The notes beneath the pieces are model-generated. The model was not told the origin of the DNA. It made no database searches and saw only the letters and a program-made list of their open reading frames with translations. DNA of 64,000 nt from CAUZFZ01 sp963579025 (GTDB lineage Bacteria; Planctomycetota; Planctomycetia; Planctomycetales; Planctomycetaceae): the NCBI GenBank assembly GCA_963579025.1, contig CAUZFZ010000007.1:70330-134329 (forward strand), in the 5' to 3' direction. Each line of letters starts with the position of its first letter. Position 1 is the first letter of the stretch. The translations under genes were made by a program, and so were the position numbers. Shown piece by piece: positions 42,626 to 50,737 of this stretch.

Positions 42626-43522
42626 TTATGAGGTGCTGTTGTTTCCGTCAATGATTCTGGCATCGTCGTATTCACTGCCTTCGGTCGAATTCGACGTCCA
42701 ACCGATAATCCAATATTCGAGATACCGGCCATCCCTGCTGGGTATGGTTCGTAGCTTTCCGTCGCACGCGACTTCCCGAAACCCAACAGGGCTCTTCATC
42801 AGCGTATGAAAGGTGGCGGGCCGATGTGCTACGCCCGAGGCCACGAGTTGTCGAGCCTCCTCCACGATCGAGTCGACGTTCGATTGCGACTCAAGAGTAG
42901 CTTTGTCCGACAACTGAGTAATAACGCGTCGTCTCTGCAAAAACTCCGGTGCATCATCCAGCATTACACGGATAATGACCGACGAAAGTTGCGGCAACTC
43001 GACAAGGCGAAACGCCATTGCTGATTCAGAAACGCCTAACTTATGTCTGACATCAGCAATAACTCGGTGCTTTCCAACTCGCCCCAAGTCGCTTTTAGAT
43101 CGAATGCTTGCCTCTGAAATCGCCGCAACAACGAGCCGTTCGGGCATGAGAATCTCGGAAGCCACCCGATCGACGACCCGTTCGATCTGTGTATTTCGCG
43201 TGCCTCCACGTGCGACCGTGTTGTTCGGCGTTATGTGGGGCACAAACTGTTCAAGCACCAAATGTGCCAGTTCGTGTGCCACCGTGTATCTTCGTCGTAC
43301 GATCGGAAAGTCCTTGGAGTAGTAAATCCCAAACGATCCATCTTCCAATCTTTTGACAAACCCTTGACTGCGAGTTGCCCCTGGCTCGATTCGACTAACG
43401 TTGAGTCTTCGAGCAGCCTGCCAGAGTCGGTCATACGGTTGAATGCGCCAATCGACTTGCTCTTTCACCAATTCGCGGGCACGTTCCAGCGCTCGCTTTT
43501 GGTCTCCGTCTGATACGTCCAT
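42626..43522 (-). CDS. ImmA/IrrE family metallo-endopeptidase (M78)
   Basis: A 298-residue protein. The zinc protease motif HELAH (residues 83-87, within YTVAHELAHLVLE) and the downstream VASEILMPERLV match the ImmA/IrrE (DUF955) family. Members cleave repressors in response to damage or phage infection, for example ImmA cleaving ImmR and IrrE cleaving DdrO. The ATG at 43522 lies 14 bases after the stop of the upstream 661-residue gene; GAAGGG lies about 10 bases before it. The C-terminal half (about 130-298) has no assigned domain. Its partner here is probably the neighbouring XRE-containing protein (inference). Confidence 0.85.
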   Translation of the reverse strand: MDVSDGDQKRALERARELVKEQVDWRIQPYDRLWQAARRLNVSRIEPGATRSQGFVKRLEDGSFGIYYSKDFPIVRRRYTVAHELAHLVLEQFVPHITPNNTVARGGTRNTQIERVVDRVASEILMPERLVVAAISEASIRSKSDLGRVGKHRVIADVRHKLGVSESAMAFRLVELPQLSSVIIRVMLDDAPEFLQRRRVITQLSDKATLESQSNVDSIVEEARQLVASGVAHRPATFHTLMKSPVGFREVACDGKLRTIPSRDGRYLEYWIIGWTSNSTEGSEYDDARIIDGNNSTS

Positions 43523-43536
43523 TGCGCCGAATCCCT

Positions 43537-45522
43537 TCAGAAGTCTCCTTGGCGTTGATCGTCTAACTCCTTGACCCACATTTCCTTTGTCCGCACTAAC
43601 TGCGGTGTTTCAAAGTCACTCGAATCGAGTGTCAGCTCCGGGATGTACGCGTTCCAGGCGTTGAATATTTCCTCGTCTCCAATTGGAAACAGTCGTTGAG
43701 CATTCAAGGTGTCGCGGGCTTCGAGCAGATTCACCAGCGACTCCTGGGCAGCTTGAATTTGCCGCTCATTGAACGGCAGCGATTGTCGTTCGGAAAAATG
43801 AGCGATATCGCTGTCGCCAACGGCAGACGATGGCAAGAGTGACGGCACACCTGATTCTGTCACTGTAATCGCCCAACTGAGACTTCGTGCGATGTGTACG
43901 AATTGGAGTAACGTAACAAATGGCGAAATCTGTGGACTGGTGGCTAGTCGGCCAAGCCACTCGTCACCGACGAATTCGACTTTCTTGAATTCAGCCACTG
44001 CCTCCGTTTGTGATAGTCCAAGCGGGATTCGGAACAGATCGACTGATCGGGCAAGACCTGCTTTTGCGACCTTGTCACGAGTGCCCCGCTGGCGCGCTGC
44101 CGACGCAGCAATGTCACCAAATTGACCGGTAAGGTTTGTCACGAGTTCTTGCGCCGCATCATCGGGACTATCCACACGAATGAGATCGGTGATTCGGCGA
44201 AAATACATTCCCTCAAACATTCGACTGATCGTTTCGTGGCGATTGGCAAGAGAAACGCAGGGCATCGTCAAGTTTGCAAACAATCGGGACATGATGCCGA
44301 CGCCAGTCGCAGGCGGGGTTGTAATAATGAGTCCGAAGTCGCATCCGCTGATACGCTCAAGCATTCTGAGATATATCTCTGAGCCACTCTCATCCCGACA
44401 CGTGGGCTGAAAGCTGGGTAACTTGATCGTCACGTCCAAGCTCGGTTCGTTCGTCAGCGAACTTTCGATGGACTTGATCAACCTGTCGCAGTCTTCCTTT
44501 TCCTGATCGGTTAGATTCGACAGTGGCATCGCCACGCAGGCGGTAAGATTACTGACAGGCTTGACCGGATTCCGAGCGACGTCAGGCAAATCCAGTTGTT
44601 TCTCAATTCGCAACCAGCCGGCCCAATGGCGCAGCATTGACTCGTCGTCTTGGACGCACGGCTCTGAGTGGTGTCGCGTACGCAGCGAGTAGTGAGCGAA
44701 TTCTGTCGCTCCGGCGAGCAGTTCATCTCGGAACGGATCAAGCGGCGCCAGTTCAGGCAGAATCAATGTTGGAATTGATGGCTTGATGAGTCGAAGGCGA
44801 CAAGCGTCGATCAATCGCATGACAGCCATAAGTGTCAGGCACGGCGCGAGTTCATCTTCCTGTTCAATACTTGCAATCCACCATGGTTCCAAGTCAACGA
44901 GGCTCGCCAATTCGCACAGCGTCATTTGGAGAAGGAGTCGTTGCCTACGAATGTGAAATCCCAACCGCCATTCTCGAATGATTGCCTTCGCCGCATCCTT
45001 GCATTTTCGAACTTGTGTCGCGTGCTCGCGCCAGCGACCTTCTTTCAGGGCATTTCGGAGATGAGCTTGGAATCGATCGACGTCATTCGCGTCGAAAATG
45101 ATGCGTGCGCCAGCTAAGGAGTTCGGTTGACCGGTAACCAATGGCGTCAGCTTAAAGTATTCCTCGGCAACTTTTGCGTCAGTCCAAGGAGTGAGTACGT
45201 CCGCCGCGATCTGGGCTTCGATCCCCATGCCGATCGAGGGCTGCATTCTGAGAAAGAAGATGAGATCGCACCGCATCGCCTCAAGATGGTCGATCGCGGT
45301 TACTTCGTTAGGTTGATGAGGTGAACCAGGCTTGGTGACCCGACATGGGTTATAGACATCAAACCCAGCTTCGAGAAAAACCGTTTCAGTATCATTCAGA
45401 AGTTGGTCTCGAAGGCCTGTTCGGTCACCAGAGGTAAGCGCACATCCGATGTACACGGACAACTTGGACCGTCGTGAAAGATAGTGGCCAATGTCTTCTA
45501 GGCCGTGCAATGAGTCACTCAT
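43537..45522 (-). CDS. Two nucleoside-deoxyribosyltransferase-like domains around an XRE-like HTH
   Basis: A 661-residue protein with no close relative that I recognise. An N-terminal nucleoside 2-deoxyribosyltransferase (NDT)-like domain (about 20-115) has SVYIGCALTSG, the GFDVYNP loop and CDLIFFLRMQPSIGMGIEAQIA, with a Glu (Glu102) at the place of the NDT nucleophile. An XRE-like helix-turn-helix follows (about 183-248). A second NDT-like domain (about 326-440) has CDFGLIITTPPATGVGIMSRL, where the Glu is replaced, so it is probably catalytically dead. The C-terminal region (about 440-661) is unassigned. The ATG at 45522 has GGAGG eight bases upstream; a GTG at 45537 is less likely. NDT-like and TIR-like folds occur in nucleotide-signalling defence proteins; a role in a defence system is inferred. 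Confidence 0.75.
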   Translation of the reverse strand: MSDSLHGLEDIGHYLSRRSKLSVYIGCALTSGDRTGLRDQLLNDTETVFLEAGFDVYNPCRVTKPGSPHQPNEVTAIDHLEAMRCDLIFFLRMQPSIGMGIEAQIAADVLTPWTDAKVAEEYFKLTPLVTGQPNSLAGARIIFDANDVDRFQAHLRNALKEGRWREHATQVRKCKDAAKAIIREWRLGFHIRRQRLLLQMTLCELASLVDLEPWWIASIEQEDELAPCLTLMAVMRLIDACRLRLIKPSIPTLILPELAPLDPFRDELLAGATEFAHYSLRTRHHSEPCVQDDESMLRHWAGWLRIEKQLDLPDVARNPVKPVSNLTACVAMPLSNLTDQEKEDCDRLIKSIESSLTNEPSLDVTIKLPSFQPTCRDESGSEIYLRMLERISGCDFGLIITTPPATGVGIMSRLFANLTMPCVSLANRHETISRMFEGMYFRRITDLIRVDSPDDAAQELVTNLTGQFGDIAASAARQRGTRDKVAKAGLARSVDLFRIPLGLSQTEAVAEFKKVEFVGDEWLGRLATSPQISPFVTLLQFVHIARSLSWAITVTESGVPSLLPSSAVGDSDIAHFSERQSLPFNERQIQAAQESLVNLLEARDTLNAQRLFPIGDEEIFNAWNAYIPELTLDSSDFETPQLVRTKEMWVKELDDQRQGDF

Positions 45523-45552
45523 CAGGCGGTCCTCCACGATCCACCGGCCCTG

Positions 45553-45912
45553 TTAACCGGCTTCGTCTTGCTGACGACTGGCAATACTCATCCCGAACAA
45601 GGCTCCAATCACTGCTCCGAGCAACGGTCCAACGACGTCGTACCATTTAGAGAAAACAGTCGCGAGCTGCTCAGAAACGTCGCGCTCTGAGGCCATTACC
45701 GCCCACACATAGAGATAGAGCGAGGAAACGACCCCGAAGACCAAAGTGTAGCCGATCCAATTTGCCGCCTTGGCCTTCGACAGCTTGATATTTGCGGTCA
45801 CACGTTTGACGTACGAGTCAACCGGCTCAAGTTGGAGAATGCCATTTTGAGCCGGGCGAACGTAGTCGTCGGTCGACTCAATATCGATGCGTGGTTCGTC
45901 GGCGGAAGTCAT
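45553..45912 (-). CDS. Two-TM membrane protein in the NDT/XRE operon
   Basis: A 119-residue protein with an acidic, soluble N-terminus (about 1-45), two transmembrane helices (about 51-73 and 91-111) and a short polar tail. The second is a Gly-rich GPLLGAVIGALFGMSIAS helix. No family match. Its stop is followed after about 30 bases by the large NDT/HTH gene, and its start is two bases after the stop of the upstream RHH-like gene, so it is in the same operon. Small two-TM proteins in defence operons often act as membrane-damaging effectors; the role here is inferred, not shown. Confidence 0.7.
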   Translation of the reverse strand: MTSADEPRIDIESTDDYVRPAQNGILQLEPVDSYVKRVTANIKLSKAKAANWIGYTLVFGVVSSLYLYVWAVMASERDVSEQLATVFSKWYDVVGPLLGAVIGALFGMSIASRQQDEAG

Positions 45913-45914
45913 GA

Positions 45915-46202
45915 TCAGTGCTCCGCAGCCTGAGGCTCGCGGCGAACGTTGAATGGAAGCGCAATCATGTACTTATCATTCGGTCGTTTCGGGTCGACCA
46001 TGTAGACGTCATGGCCGCGGGAAGCTGCATCGACGTGGATCCGCAGGAGCGTGAACGCTCGGCGAAACAGATCCGGCTTCGATCCCAGATCAGTTAGTGA
46101 CAGAATTCGTTCGACTTCCTCGGCAACTGCCGGTGCCAGATCAAACGCCACTCGCGTCGATTCTGCCTTGTCGCCTGAGGTCCGTGCTGAAGTTTCGGCC
46201 AT
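45915..46202 (-). CDS. Small ribbon-helix-helix-like regulator
   Basis: A 95-residue protein with RHH features: a beta-strand (RVAFDLAP) followed by helices (AVAEEVERILSLTDLG, KPDLFRRAFTLLRIHVDAA). It resembles the MetJ/Arc-type antitoxins and regulators that bind DNA as dimers. It is the first gene of the minus-strand operon, 46 bases after the -10 of a strong promoter that overlaps a perfect dyad. An autoregulatory role is therefore likely. SD GGAGAA about nine bases before the ATG. Confidence 0.65.
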   Translation of the reverse strand: MAETSARTSGDKAESTRVAFDLAPAVAEEVERILSLTDLGSKPDLFRRAFTLLRIHVDAASRGHDVYMVDPKRPNDKYMIALPFNVRREPQAAEH

Positions 46203-46247
46203 GATTGGTTCTCCATGTTTTTGTGGGGCGGTCGCAGAGTATCGCGG

Positions 46248-46276
46248 ATAGTATCGTCATCTGAATGTCATTTCAA
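46248..46276 (-). promoter_or_regulatory. Near-consensus promoter for the RHH-NDT-ImmA operon
   Basis: On the minus strand, TTGAAA (46271-46276) and TACTAT (46248-46253) are separated by 17 bases. They match the consensus -35 at five of six positions and the -10 at four of six. The -10 lies 45 bases before the start codon at 46202. A perfect dyad (46264-46283) covers the -35. This is the clearest promoter in the window. Confidence 0.6.
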
Positions 46277-46283
46277 TGACATT
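46264..46283. promoter_or_regulatory. Operator-like palindrome AATGTCATTTCAATGACATT
   Basis: A perfect 9-bp inverted repeat around two bases overlaps the -35 of the operon promoter. Its size and position fit binding by a dimeric regulator such as the RHH-like protein encoded by the first gene, which would give autoregulation. This is inferred from sequence. Confidence 0.6.
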
Positions 46284-46374
46284 GTGAGGTAATTTATGGA
46301 GCAATTTACTGCAGTTCGGCGATCCAGCAACTGATCCGTGGCAGTCAACGCGAGGTAGCGGACCATCTGCGTGG

Positions 46375-47574
46375 GTGATTCGTTACGGACCACCGGACGA
46401 GCCAGATCGCTTCGAATATCGGTTGCCGAATCCCGCTCATTACCCACACCAGCGGATCGATCGCGTCGTGATGCACGACCGCCCTGAATGGGTTTACGAC
46501 CAGGCAAGGCGAGTTAACCGGGCAGCAGTGGTCTTCACGGCTCGACACATTGGACAGAAACCGGCACGGGGATTCTTTGAACTCGACGCGGAGGGATTTC
46601 CACGCGGCGGCCGATACCGAGGCAATCTGTACCAGATAATCACGAAGTCGACGCTGGCGAAAATTCAGAAGCTGCGGGAATCGGCTCTGATCGGCCGGCG
46701 GGCGTTTGCGACAACGCGCGGCGCGGCTGATTCCGCTCCCGCCTTGCGAGGCCGGACACCTCATCGCATGCTGCGTTACCGGTTCAATGAGGGACGGACC
46801 TACCAGGTGACTTCGGAAAAGATTTCGGAGGTGTCGGGCATCGTATCGGGACGGCCAGTCGTCATCCGAAAGACAGTCAAGGAGTACCTCACCGTGCAGG
46901 TCAGGTCCGTCGATGGTGACGGAGCAGCAACTATTGGCGTCGTGCCGGACCGTTACGACGTCCTGCTCGAAACGTCCATCGACGAGAAGATCACTCAATC
47001 AGAACGCCTCGATACAAATGCCGAGGATTCTCCTGAGTCGGTTGTGCTGAGACATTTCGAATCGCGAATGCGACCTCACCTGCGGAAGAACTTGACGTTC
47101 ACCGCAGGCCGTCGCGGTCTGTTGAAACCAGCGTCTGATTCTTCGGCAGCGGATGAGTTTCAACTGTTCCGTACCATTCAGTGCGGATTTCAATCTCCGT
47201 TGCTGCCGCTGTTTCCTGAAGACTCCTTCCCGGCCGATGGTGGATGGGAAGAACAGTCGACTCTTGGCGGGACCAGAACAGTGCAGTCCTCGTGGTGGGC
47301 TGACCTCGACGCGAAGCAACTCAAACCAGGCCAGTCGGCTTACCGAGGCCAGGGAGACTTCCGCACCGTCGACGCCAATGGCCAATCGACGATTGCGACG
47401 GCCTTTACAGCGACGATGCGACTTACCGAGGACGAACTGCTGCCCGCCTCACTCGAAGTAAAGGTCGACGAGGCTCCGATCTTTGGGAGCGTCGGACTGC
47501 AGGATGCCAGGCACCGCGTCACGGAAAACCTCAAGTGGGAACGCATCGAGCGGACGCCTGAGGAATCCGAGTAG
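46375..47574 (+). CDS. Hypothetical protein of unknown function
   Basis: A 399-residue open frame starting at GTG 46375, with no clear SD. The second half (from RMLRYRFNEGRTYQVTSEKISEVSG, near residue 130) resembles a common planctomycete envelope protein family that opens with an LRYRFxxGxxxxYxV pattern. The first 130 residues have no recognisable features and could come from an unrelated or degraded gene. It has no signal peptide as annotated. It lies in the accessory island next to two broken genes, so a degraded or fused gene is possible. Confidence 0.4.
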   Translation: MIRYGPPDEPDRFEYRLPNPAHYPHQRIDRVVMHDRPEWVYDQARRVNRAAVVFTARHIGQKPARGFFELDAEGFPRGGRYRGNLYQIITKSTLAKIQKLRESALIGRRAFATTRGAADSAPALRGRTPHRMLRYRFNEGRTYQVTSEKISEVSGIVSGRPVVIRKTVKEYLTVQVRSVDGDGAATIGVVPDRYDVLLETSIDEKITQSERLDTNAEDSPESVVLRHFESRMRPHLRKNLTFTAGRRGLLKPASDSSAADEFQLFRTIQCGFQSPLLPLFPEDSFPADGGWEEQSTLGGTRTVQSSWWADLDAKQLKPGQSAYRGQGDFRTVDANGQSTIATAFTATMRLTEDELLPASLEVKVDEAPIFGSVGLQDARHRVTENLKWERIERTPEESE

Positions 47575-47982
47575 TCGTCCACTGAAGAAATCGTGTCGAA
47601 CGGCTGCGATGACTCAAAAGAGCGAAAGACAGTCGAGTGTCGCGACCCGTTCCGCCGACAGGCGGTGACGCGAAGCGTAGGGCCGCTTCATCCACCCAGT
47701 CGCCGGGTTTCTGACATCAATTAACTGAGCGTTTGGATTCCTGGCAGCATTCAATCGGGCGGCGGCTCAAGGGAGAGAACAGCGGAGAGTCAAGGTGGAG
47801 CCTGTCTGCCGTGCTTTTGTTCGACAGGACGTCGAAGAAAAGTGCCGCCAGGCATCCGCAAGACATGGCAGACAGCAGCAGCCGGACCGTAGCGGACAAT
47901 GGTCTTCCCCGCCGGCTGATCAGAGAGTGAGTGCTTGAAGTGTTGCGAGTGTTTCCCATCAACCTGATCAGGAGAAAGAGAA
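47575..47982. other. Intergenic stretch before the VWA pseudogene
   Basis: About 400 bases with no convincing gene. Scattered open frames on both strands have no support. The last part, before 47983, carries a strong SD (AGGAG, 47970-47974) that belongs to the downstream pseudogene. Confidence 0.4.
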
Positions 47983-48691
47983 ATGGAACGATCCGTCCAA
48001 AGTCTCACGCCCGCAGTTGGTCTGCGTGCTGGCCAACAACAGTGGCTCCATGCGTGGAGCGAAAGCTGAAGCTGCAACCCGAGGGATTCGGGAAATGTTG
48101 ATGCCGTGTCAGATGAAGGGGCCGTCCGGTCGTCACCGGTCGTACTTTCGATTCGTGCTGATTCGATTCGGAAGTCATGCTGCCGTCGATGAAACCTGCT
48201 ACATGAAACCCGTTCGTGAGATCGACCCGGACACAATTGATCTCCGTGGCGACGGCGGCGGGACGAACATCACTGCTGCGTTGGAGAAGGTGTCTTCGGG
48301 ACTTGAGAAGTACATGGTGGAAGTCGTTGAACCACAACCGGAACGCGATCGTCATCCGATGCCCTTCGTGCTGCTGTTCTCGGATGGACACAACGGTGGC
48401 AGTTGTCCGCTCGGCGTGGCCGACCAGATCAAGAGCCTGAACATCGGTGGCGATCCGGTCACGATTGCGGCTGCATCCGTCTGGGTCGACGGATCGATGC
48501 CGCCGGATGGAGACCTGCTTCGACAGATTGCCTCACTCGGTTGCTACCTCAATGTCGATCGAGCTGAGTTGCTGACCGAGTTCCTCGCCCAGGTCGGAAG
48601 TTCCGCGGCCATGTCGCCACAGGAAGTGGCCCGTATTGCCGGGCCATTGGACCGCCCGACGCATATCGAGTTTGCATCGCATCTGCGGTAA
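47983..48691 (+). pseudogene. Frameshifted von Willebrand factor A (VWA) domain protein
   Basis: A strong SD AGGAG (47970-47974) precedes ATG 47983, which begins MERSVQSLTP. The VWA domain itself is in the next frame, starting at about 48011 (QLVCVLANNSGSMRGAKAEAATRGIREML...). Removing one C from the run at 48010-48012 joins the two into a 235-residue protein with a natural N-terminus. The MIDAS DxSxS motif reads NNSGSM, so its Asp is also replaced. The rest of the VWA domain is normal (DLRGDGGGTNITAALEKV, FVLLFSDGHNGG). Either a sequencing error with an unusual MIDAS, or true decay; two defects favour decay. The gene ends directly against the convergent esterase gene. Confidence 0.65.
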
Positions 48692-50620
48692 TCACCGGGC
48701 CACGCGTGGTTTGAGCGCTTCGGCCCAGATGGCGTAACCGTCGGCTGTGGGGTGCAGAAAGTCGCCCATCGTCTTCTTCGAGATCGTTTCGTCGTCTTCC
48801 AGCAGTTGCGGTGTGATGTCCAGTAGCGTGACACCGAGTTCCTTTGCAACGGGCTTCAGCAGGCTGTTGATCTGTGTGATCTGTGCTCGCTGAGGAAAAC
48901 TCGGCTTTTCGCCGCGGGGGAAGACGGCCATCAGAATGATCTTTGTTCTCGGCAGCCGGCTCTGGACTCGTTGGCAAATGCCGCGGATAGCCGACGCGAC
49001 GTCGGCGGGCTTGCTGACGGCGTGCCGCGGTGTGCCTGCCAGGTTATTGGTGCCGATGTGAATTACGACCGTGTGCGGATTCAGTCCGTCCAGTTCGCCG
49101 TGATCAATTCGCCATAGCACGTTTTGTGTCCGGTCCCAGCCGAAACCCAGGTTCAATGATCGCTTACCGAATGTCGCATCCCATGAGTCCTGGCCGCGAT
49201 GAAACTTCTGCTCGAAGGGGCGACCGCCCCACATGTGCGTGATCGAATCGCCAATCAGCACCACTTCGGGATTCACTTCGTCTTTGATGCGCAGAATGTC
49301 CGCGTGCCGTTGATGCCAGTTGTAGAAGTCGCGTTCCAGTCTTGGAGCGGGCACCAGTGAGGGGTTCGATTCATCAACACCAGCGGGCAATTCGTAATGC
49401 GTCGTGCTGGTCTTGAGGCCACGATTGTCGGTGGCCTGCAGAATGAACGTAATCGGTCGTTTTTCTGGAAGCTTCGCTTGAACACGCTGGGCCTTCGACG
49501 CGTCGTAGACACCTTCCAGCGTTTGCCACTCGCGCGTCTGCCATTTTCCTTCGTCGTGTGTGTAGAGCAGAGCGACCTCTGTCAGCCCCTTGTCGCCGGC
49601 CAGCCCCTTGTCACCGGCCAGCACTGGCGCGTACGCGAGACCATCCGCGACACGCAGCTCACCCAATCGAGTCAGCGGTTTGCCATCTCGTAAATGGCTG
49701 TCAATAAAGGCATCCACAATTCCAAAGGTCCAGATGTGACCGTGCGGAAGCTTTACATGGATCGCGGTTGTTGCGAGTTCCGGGCGGACCTGCTCGATCG
49801 TCTTGCGGTAACTGTCGAGTGGATAGGCGAAGTCGTTCGTGCCGTTGAGGAACAGAACAGGGAACTCCGCGCGGCCGACGTGTTGTCCCGGATCGAACAG
49901 CTTCAGCCACAGCCGCCGTGATTCGGGCGTCATGCCAGCGATCTGCGTGCCGGACCAGGCACTGTTGTCTCCAAGAAACCCGCAACCATAAACAGGCACG
50001 GCCGCCTTGAATCGGGAATCGACTCCCGACGTGATACACGTCAGATATCCACCCCAACTGATCCCGGTCAGCGCGGTCCGTTCTGGATCAACTTCGGGTA
50101 AGGATCGCAGCAGCGAATGCGCCAGAACAACATCGGCGACGGCGTGGTAGGTCCACATGTCGCGTGCCTGAGCTTCGGTGAACTCGCGAAACTTTGTTGC
50201 ACCGGACTGATTGGGTCCGCCGTCGTCCAGTCGAACTTTGCCGGCGCCGCAACCGGCCGTGTCCATCGAGATTGCAACGTAGCCGCGCTTGGCCCAGTGT
50301 CGTGCCCAGTCAGCGAACGCCTGACCGCCGCCACCATGCACCAGCACCATACCTGGAAACGGGCCTTTGCCGTGCGTCTCCGTGTCAGGCCGACCCACAT
50401 ACGCAAACACTCGGGTTGGCTTGCCCTCGAACGGTTCACCCTGATACTTCACGGCCTGGACGAGGTCCGTAGTTTCGCCCCATTCGGCCGTCGGTGGCTG
50501 ACTGAGACGCTCCAGATCCCAGAGTGATGGTGTCGGAGGCTCTTGAGCGAGACCAGCCGGCACCGACACAAGAAAGCTCAAGAGTAGAATCGCGTGCGTC
50601 AACGTCTGTGGAATTCTCAT
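48692..50620 (-). CDS. Secreted esterase (alpha/beta hydrolase) fused to SGNH/GDSL hydrolase
   Basis: A 642-residue two-domain secreted protein. A signal peptide (about 1-25) is followed by an alpha/beta hydrolase resembling acetyl-xylan esterases and dienelactone hydrolases: HGGGG oxyanion loop (about 95-99), nucleophile elbow GISWGG (Ser188), and an HGH near 293-295. After a linker comes an SGNH domain with block I IGDSITH (Ser459), block III HIGTNN and block V DFLHPTADGY. Such proteins deacetylate polysaccharides. A direct repeat AGDKGLAGDKGL (residues about 335-346) suggests slippage. The SD is weak. It is followed by the sulfatase gene, divergently, which supports a polysaccharide role. 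Confidence 0.85.
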   Translation of the reverse strand: MRIPQTLTHAILLLSFLVSVPAGLAQEPPTPSLWDLERLSQPPTAEWGETTDLVQAVKYQGEPFEGKPTRVFAYVGRPDTETHGKGPFPGMVLVHGGGGQAFADWARHWAKRGYVAISMDTAGCGAGKVRLDDGGPNQSGATKFREFTEAQARDMWTYHAVADVVLAHSLLRSLPEVDPERTALTGISWGGYLTCITSGVDSRFKAAVPVYGCGFLGDNSAWSGTQIAGMTPESRRLWLKLFDPGQHVGRAEFPVLFLNGTNDFAYPLDSYRKTIEQVRPELATTAIHVKLPHGHIWTFGIVDAFIDSHLRDGKPLTRLGELRVADGLAYAPVLAGDKGLAGDKGLTEVALLYTHDEGKWQTREWQTLEGVYDASKAQRVQAKLPEKRPITFILQATDNRGLKTSTTHYELPAGVDESNPSLVPAPRLERDFYNWHQRHADILRIKDEVNPEVVLIGDSITHMWGGRPFEQKFHRGQDSWDATFGKRSLNLGFGWDRTQNVLWRIDHGELDGLNPHTVVIHIGTNNLAGTPRHAVSKPADVASAIRGICQRVQSRLPRTKIILMAVFPRGEKPSFPQRAQITQINSLLKPVAKELGVTLLDITPQLLEDDETISKKTMGDFLHPTADGYAIWAEALKPRVAR

Positions 50621-50737
50621 GATGGCGTTGTCTTAGTCGGACGCCTGTTGGACAGGTCGTGGGAATGAAATCGTGACTCGGCAGACAGTAACTCATGTTG
50701 GTGAATTCTCAAGAAGTCACCCGGGGAGTACTTGCGG

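Noticed and set aside
46345..46998. 217-codon open frame on the minus strand
   Set aside because: Opposite the hypothetical protein gene at 46375; no domain or SD.
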